A program made the position numbers and the translations under genes. From the NCBI GenBank assembly GCA_030743445.1, contig JASLSL010000038.1:1-15362 (forward strand): 15,362 nucleotides of DNA, written 5' to 3'. How positions within the stretch are numbered: position 1 is the stretch's first letter; every line of letters begins with the position of its first letter. This stretch comes from Alphaproteobacteria bacterium (GTDB taxonomy: Bacteria; Pseudomonadota; Alphaproteobacteria; UBA8366). Positions 13,817-15,362 of the stretch are shown one piece after another. The notes under the pieces are model-generated. The model searched no databases, was not told the origin of the DNA, and saw only the letters and a program-made list of their open reading frames with translations.

Positions 13817-14497
13817 ATGCAGGTCATCCTATTGGAGCGGATCGAGCGGCTCGGCCAGATGGGCGACGTGGTCAACGTCAAGCCCGGCTATGCGCGCAAC
13901 TTCCTGTTGCCCCAAAAGAAGGCGATGCGCGCGACCAAGGAGAACGTCGAAGCCTTCGAGGGCCAGCGCAAGCAACTCGAGGCGGAAAATCTGGAGCACC
14001 GCGAGGAAGCCGAAAAGTTGGCCGAGAAGCTCGACGGCACCAAGGTCGTGGTAATCCGCAGCGCCGGCGAGACCGGCCATCTCTATGGTTCGGTCAACGC
14101 CCGCGACATCGCCACCGCGGTGACCGAGGCGGGATTCACCGTCGACCGCAGCCAAGTGCTGATGGAACATGCGGTCAAGACCCTCGGGTTTCACGATTTC
14201 CGCATCAAGCTGCACCCCGAGGTCGACGCCTCGGTGACCATCAACGTCGCCCGTACCGTGGATGAGGCGGCCGAGCAGGAACGGCTCGGCCACGCCATCA
14301 TCTCGGACGAGGAAGAACAGCAGGTGGCCGAGGAAGAGGCGCCGGTCGAAGCCGTGGCGGCCCCGGCCAAGACCCCCGAGGCCGAAAGCAAGGCGGAGAG
14401 CGAAGTCGCCGAGTCGGGTGAATCGGAGGCGAAGGAGGAGGCCGCGGAGACCGACGCCGACGCCGAGGCGGCGACCGACGAGGAGAAATCCGACTAG
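13817..14497 (+). CDS. rplI: 50S ribosomal protein L9 with a long acidic C-terminal tail
   Basis: L9 binds 23S rRNA at the base of the L1 stalk and helps maintain reading frame. The signature GQMGDVVNVKPGYARNFLLP (13-32) is complete, followed by the long connecting helix (about 40-75) and the C-terminal domain (about 76-147). From about 150 to 226 there is an extension rich in Glu, Ala and Ser that is strongly acidic; a typical L9 is about 150 residues. GAGGAGG (13804-13810), 6 nt before the ATG, lies inside the DUF2232 gene and implies coupled translation. It is the last gene before the operon terminator. Confidence 0.97.
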   Translation: MQVILLERIERLGQMGDVVNVKPGYARNFLLPQKKAMRATKENVEAFEGQRKQLEAENLEHREEAEKLAEKLDGTKVVVIRSAGETGHLYGSVNARDIATAVTEAGFTVDRSQVLMEHAVKTLGFHDFRIKLHPEVDASVTINVARTVDEAAEQERLGHAIISDEEEQQVAEEEAPVEAVAAPAKTPEAESKAESEVAESGESEAKEEAAETDADAEAATDEEKSD

Positions 14498-14527
14498 GTT
14501 TCGGCCGCCCATTCTGACCGCGAATCC

Positions 14528-14568
14528 CGCGCGGCGTGTCGGCTTCGGCGTGCCGCGCGAATTTATTT
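14528..14568 (+). terminator. Intrinsic terminator of the rpsF-rplI operon
   Basis: CGCGCGGC (14528-14535) pairs with GCCGCGCG (14552-14559). Six further inner pairs, including G-U pairs, give a stem of about 14 bp with a GCTT loop. TTTATTT follows at 14562-14568. It begins 30 nt after the rplI stop and should separate the operon from dnaB. Confidence 0.75.
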
Positions 14569-14647
14569 GTCGGCGACTCGGAGTTATCCCCGTGTTCCTC
14601 GTGATTGAACCGTTCCTGTTTCCGGCCGGCCCTTGTAACGTCGCGCC

Positions 14648-15362
14648 ATGGCAACGACAGCGACCGAAATCAACGTGGCCCCGATCGCGGGCGAGGTCGA
14701 GGACTCCACGCTCTATCGGGTCCCACCCCACAATACCGAGATCGAGGCGGCGCTGCTGGGCGCGATCCTGACCAATAACCGGGCCTACGAACGGGTCGCC
14801 GATTTCCTGCGCCCGGAGCATTTCTACGAGCCCGTGCTGGGTCGCATCTACGAGGCCGCGGCCAAGCTGGTCGAAGGCGGCCAGGTCGCCAGCCCCTTGA
14901 CGTTGAAGCATTATTTCGAGCAAGACCCAGCGCTCGAAGGGGTCGGCGGAGCGCAGTACCTGTTCGATCTCGCGGCCAGCGTCGTCACCGTGGTCAACGC
15001 AAGGCAATACGCCGAGGACATCCGCGACCTTTACCTACGGCGCCAGTTGATCGGTGTCGGCGAGGACCTGGTCACCGAGTCCTACGAACCGAACCTCGAC
15101 ATTAAGGCGGCGGACCAGATCGAGTCGGCCGAGCAGAAGCTTTACGAGTTGCAGGCGACGGGCGAGACCGAGCGCAGTCACATGACGGTGCTCGACGCCG
15201 CCAAGCTGGCGCTGCAGAGCGCGGAGGAAGCGTTCCGCCGCGATACCCACATCGTCGGCGTCACCACCGGCTTCCGCGACCTCGACCAGATGCTCGGTGG
15301 GCTGCACCGCTCGGACCTGGTCATCCTCGCCGGGCGCCCCTCGATGGGCAAGACGGCGCTCG
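14648..15362 (+). CDS. dnaB: Replicative DNA helicase DnaB, 5' part (runs off the right edge)
   Basis: DnaB is the hexameric helicase that unwinds DNA at the replication fork. The visible 238 residues include the N-terminal domain, with RVPPHNTEIEAALLGAIL (24-41) and FYEPVLGRIYEAA, the linker, and the start of the RecA-like domain. The latter has TGFRDLDQMLGGLHRSDL and the Walker A motif GRPSMGKTA beginning at 229. The ATG at 14648 gives MATTATEINV; no clear Shine-Dalgarno sequence precedes it. The 150-bp gap from rplI holds the operon terminator, so dnaB needs its own promoter, which I could not place with confidence. The order rplI then dnaB is common in proteobacteria. Confidence 0.96.
   Translation, partial: MATTATEINVAPIAGEVEDSTLYRVPPHNTEIEAALLGAILTNNRAYERVADFLRPEHFYEPVLGRIYEAAAKLVEGGQVASPLTLKHYFEQDPALEGVGGAQYLFDLAASVVTVVNARQYAEDIRDLYLRRQLIGVGEDLVTESYEPNLDIKAADQIESAEQKLYELQATGETERSHMTVLDAAKLALQSAEEAFRRDTHIVGVTTGFRDLDQMLGGLHRSDLVILAGRPSMGKTAL

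Noticed and set aside
14584..14592. TTATCCCCG as a DnaA box before dnaB
   Set aside because: It matches only 7 of 9 positions of TTATCCACA, is single, and has no AT-rich element beside it. There is no sign of an origin.
14605..14638. TTGAAC with TTGTAA as a dnaB promoter
   Set aside because: The spacing is 22 bp, too long for a sigma70 promoter, and the -10 match is poor.

Overview
The window comes from a GC-rich alphaproteobacterium, most likely a Rhodospirillales-type lineage. This rests on gene order: a fatty-acid synthesis cluster (fabD-fabG-acpP-fabF-mltG) is transcribed away from a ribosomal-protein operon (rpsF-rpsR-DUF2232-rplI) followed by dnaB, and yicC lies further along. The response regulator with a C-terminal YFGPDRRR motif also fits. 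The assignment is inference from gene families and order; no rRNA or other taxonomic marker is present.

Layout from left to right. Positions 1-456 (minus strand) hold the 5' part of yicC. Positions 552-6957 (plus strand) hold five genes: a short-chain dehydrogenase/reductase, a 1109-residue SAM-cyclase-STAND ATPase-TPR signalling protein, an MECR/Etr1-like enoyl-thioester reductase, a stand-alone response regulator and an Hpt-domain protein. The run converges on a small minus-strand lipoprotein gene, with the two 3' ends overlapping by 11 bp. Positions 7387-11766 (minus strand) hold mltG, fabF, acpP, fabG and fabD. Positions 12008-14497 (plus strand) hold rpsF, rpsR, a DUF2232 membrane protein and rplI, ending at an intrinsic terminator. 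Positions 14648-15362 hold the 5' part of dnaB. No gap between genes exceeds 300 bp. I saw no tRNA, rRNA, IS element, CRISPR array or origin.

How the genes work together. FabD loads malonate onto AcpP, FabF condenses and FabG reduces; MltG acts in peptidoglycan synthesis. The fabD and rpsF promoters lie back to back (11799-11872), so membrane-lipid and ribosome synthesis start from one small intergenic region. The plus-strand block 552-6957 separates mltG from yicC, genes that are often neighbours in this class. It looks like a lineage-specific signalling and redox insert.

Most of the window is conserved housekeeping sequence. The points most worth a second look are: the rpsF leader, which can form mutually exclusive helices; the nested inverted repeat over the fabD promoter; the terminator-like hairpin between fabG and acpP; the low-complexity extensions on all three ribosomal proteins; and the cyclase with non-standard substrate-specificity residues next to an enoyl reductase and a two-protein phosphorelay.
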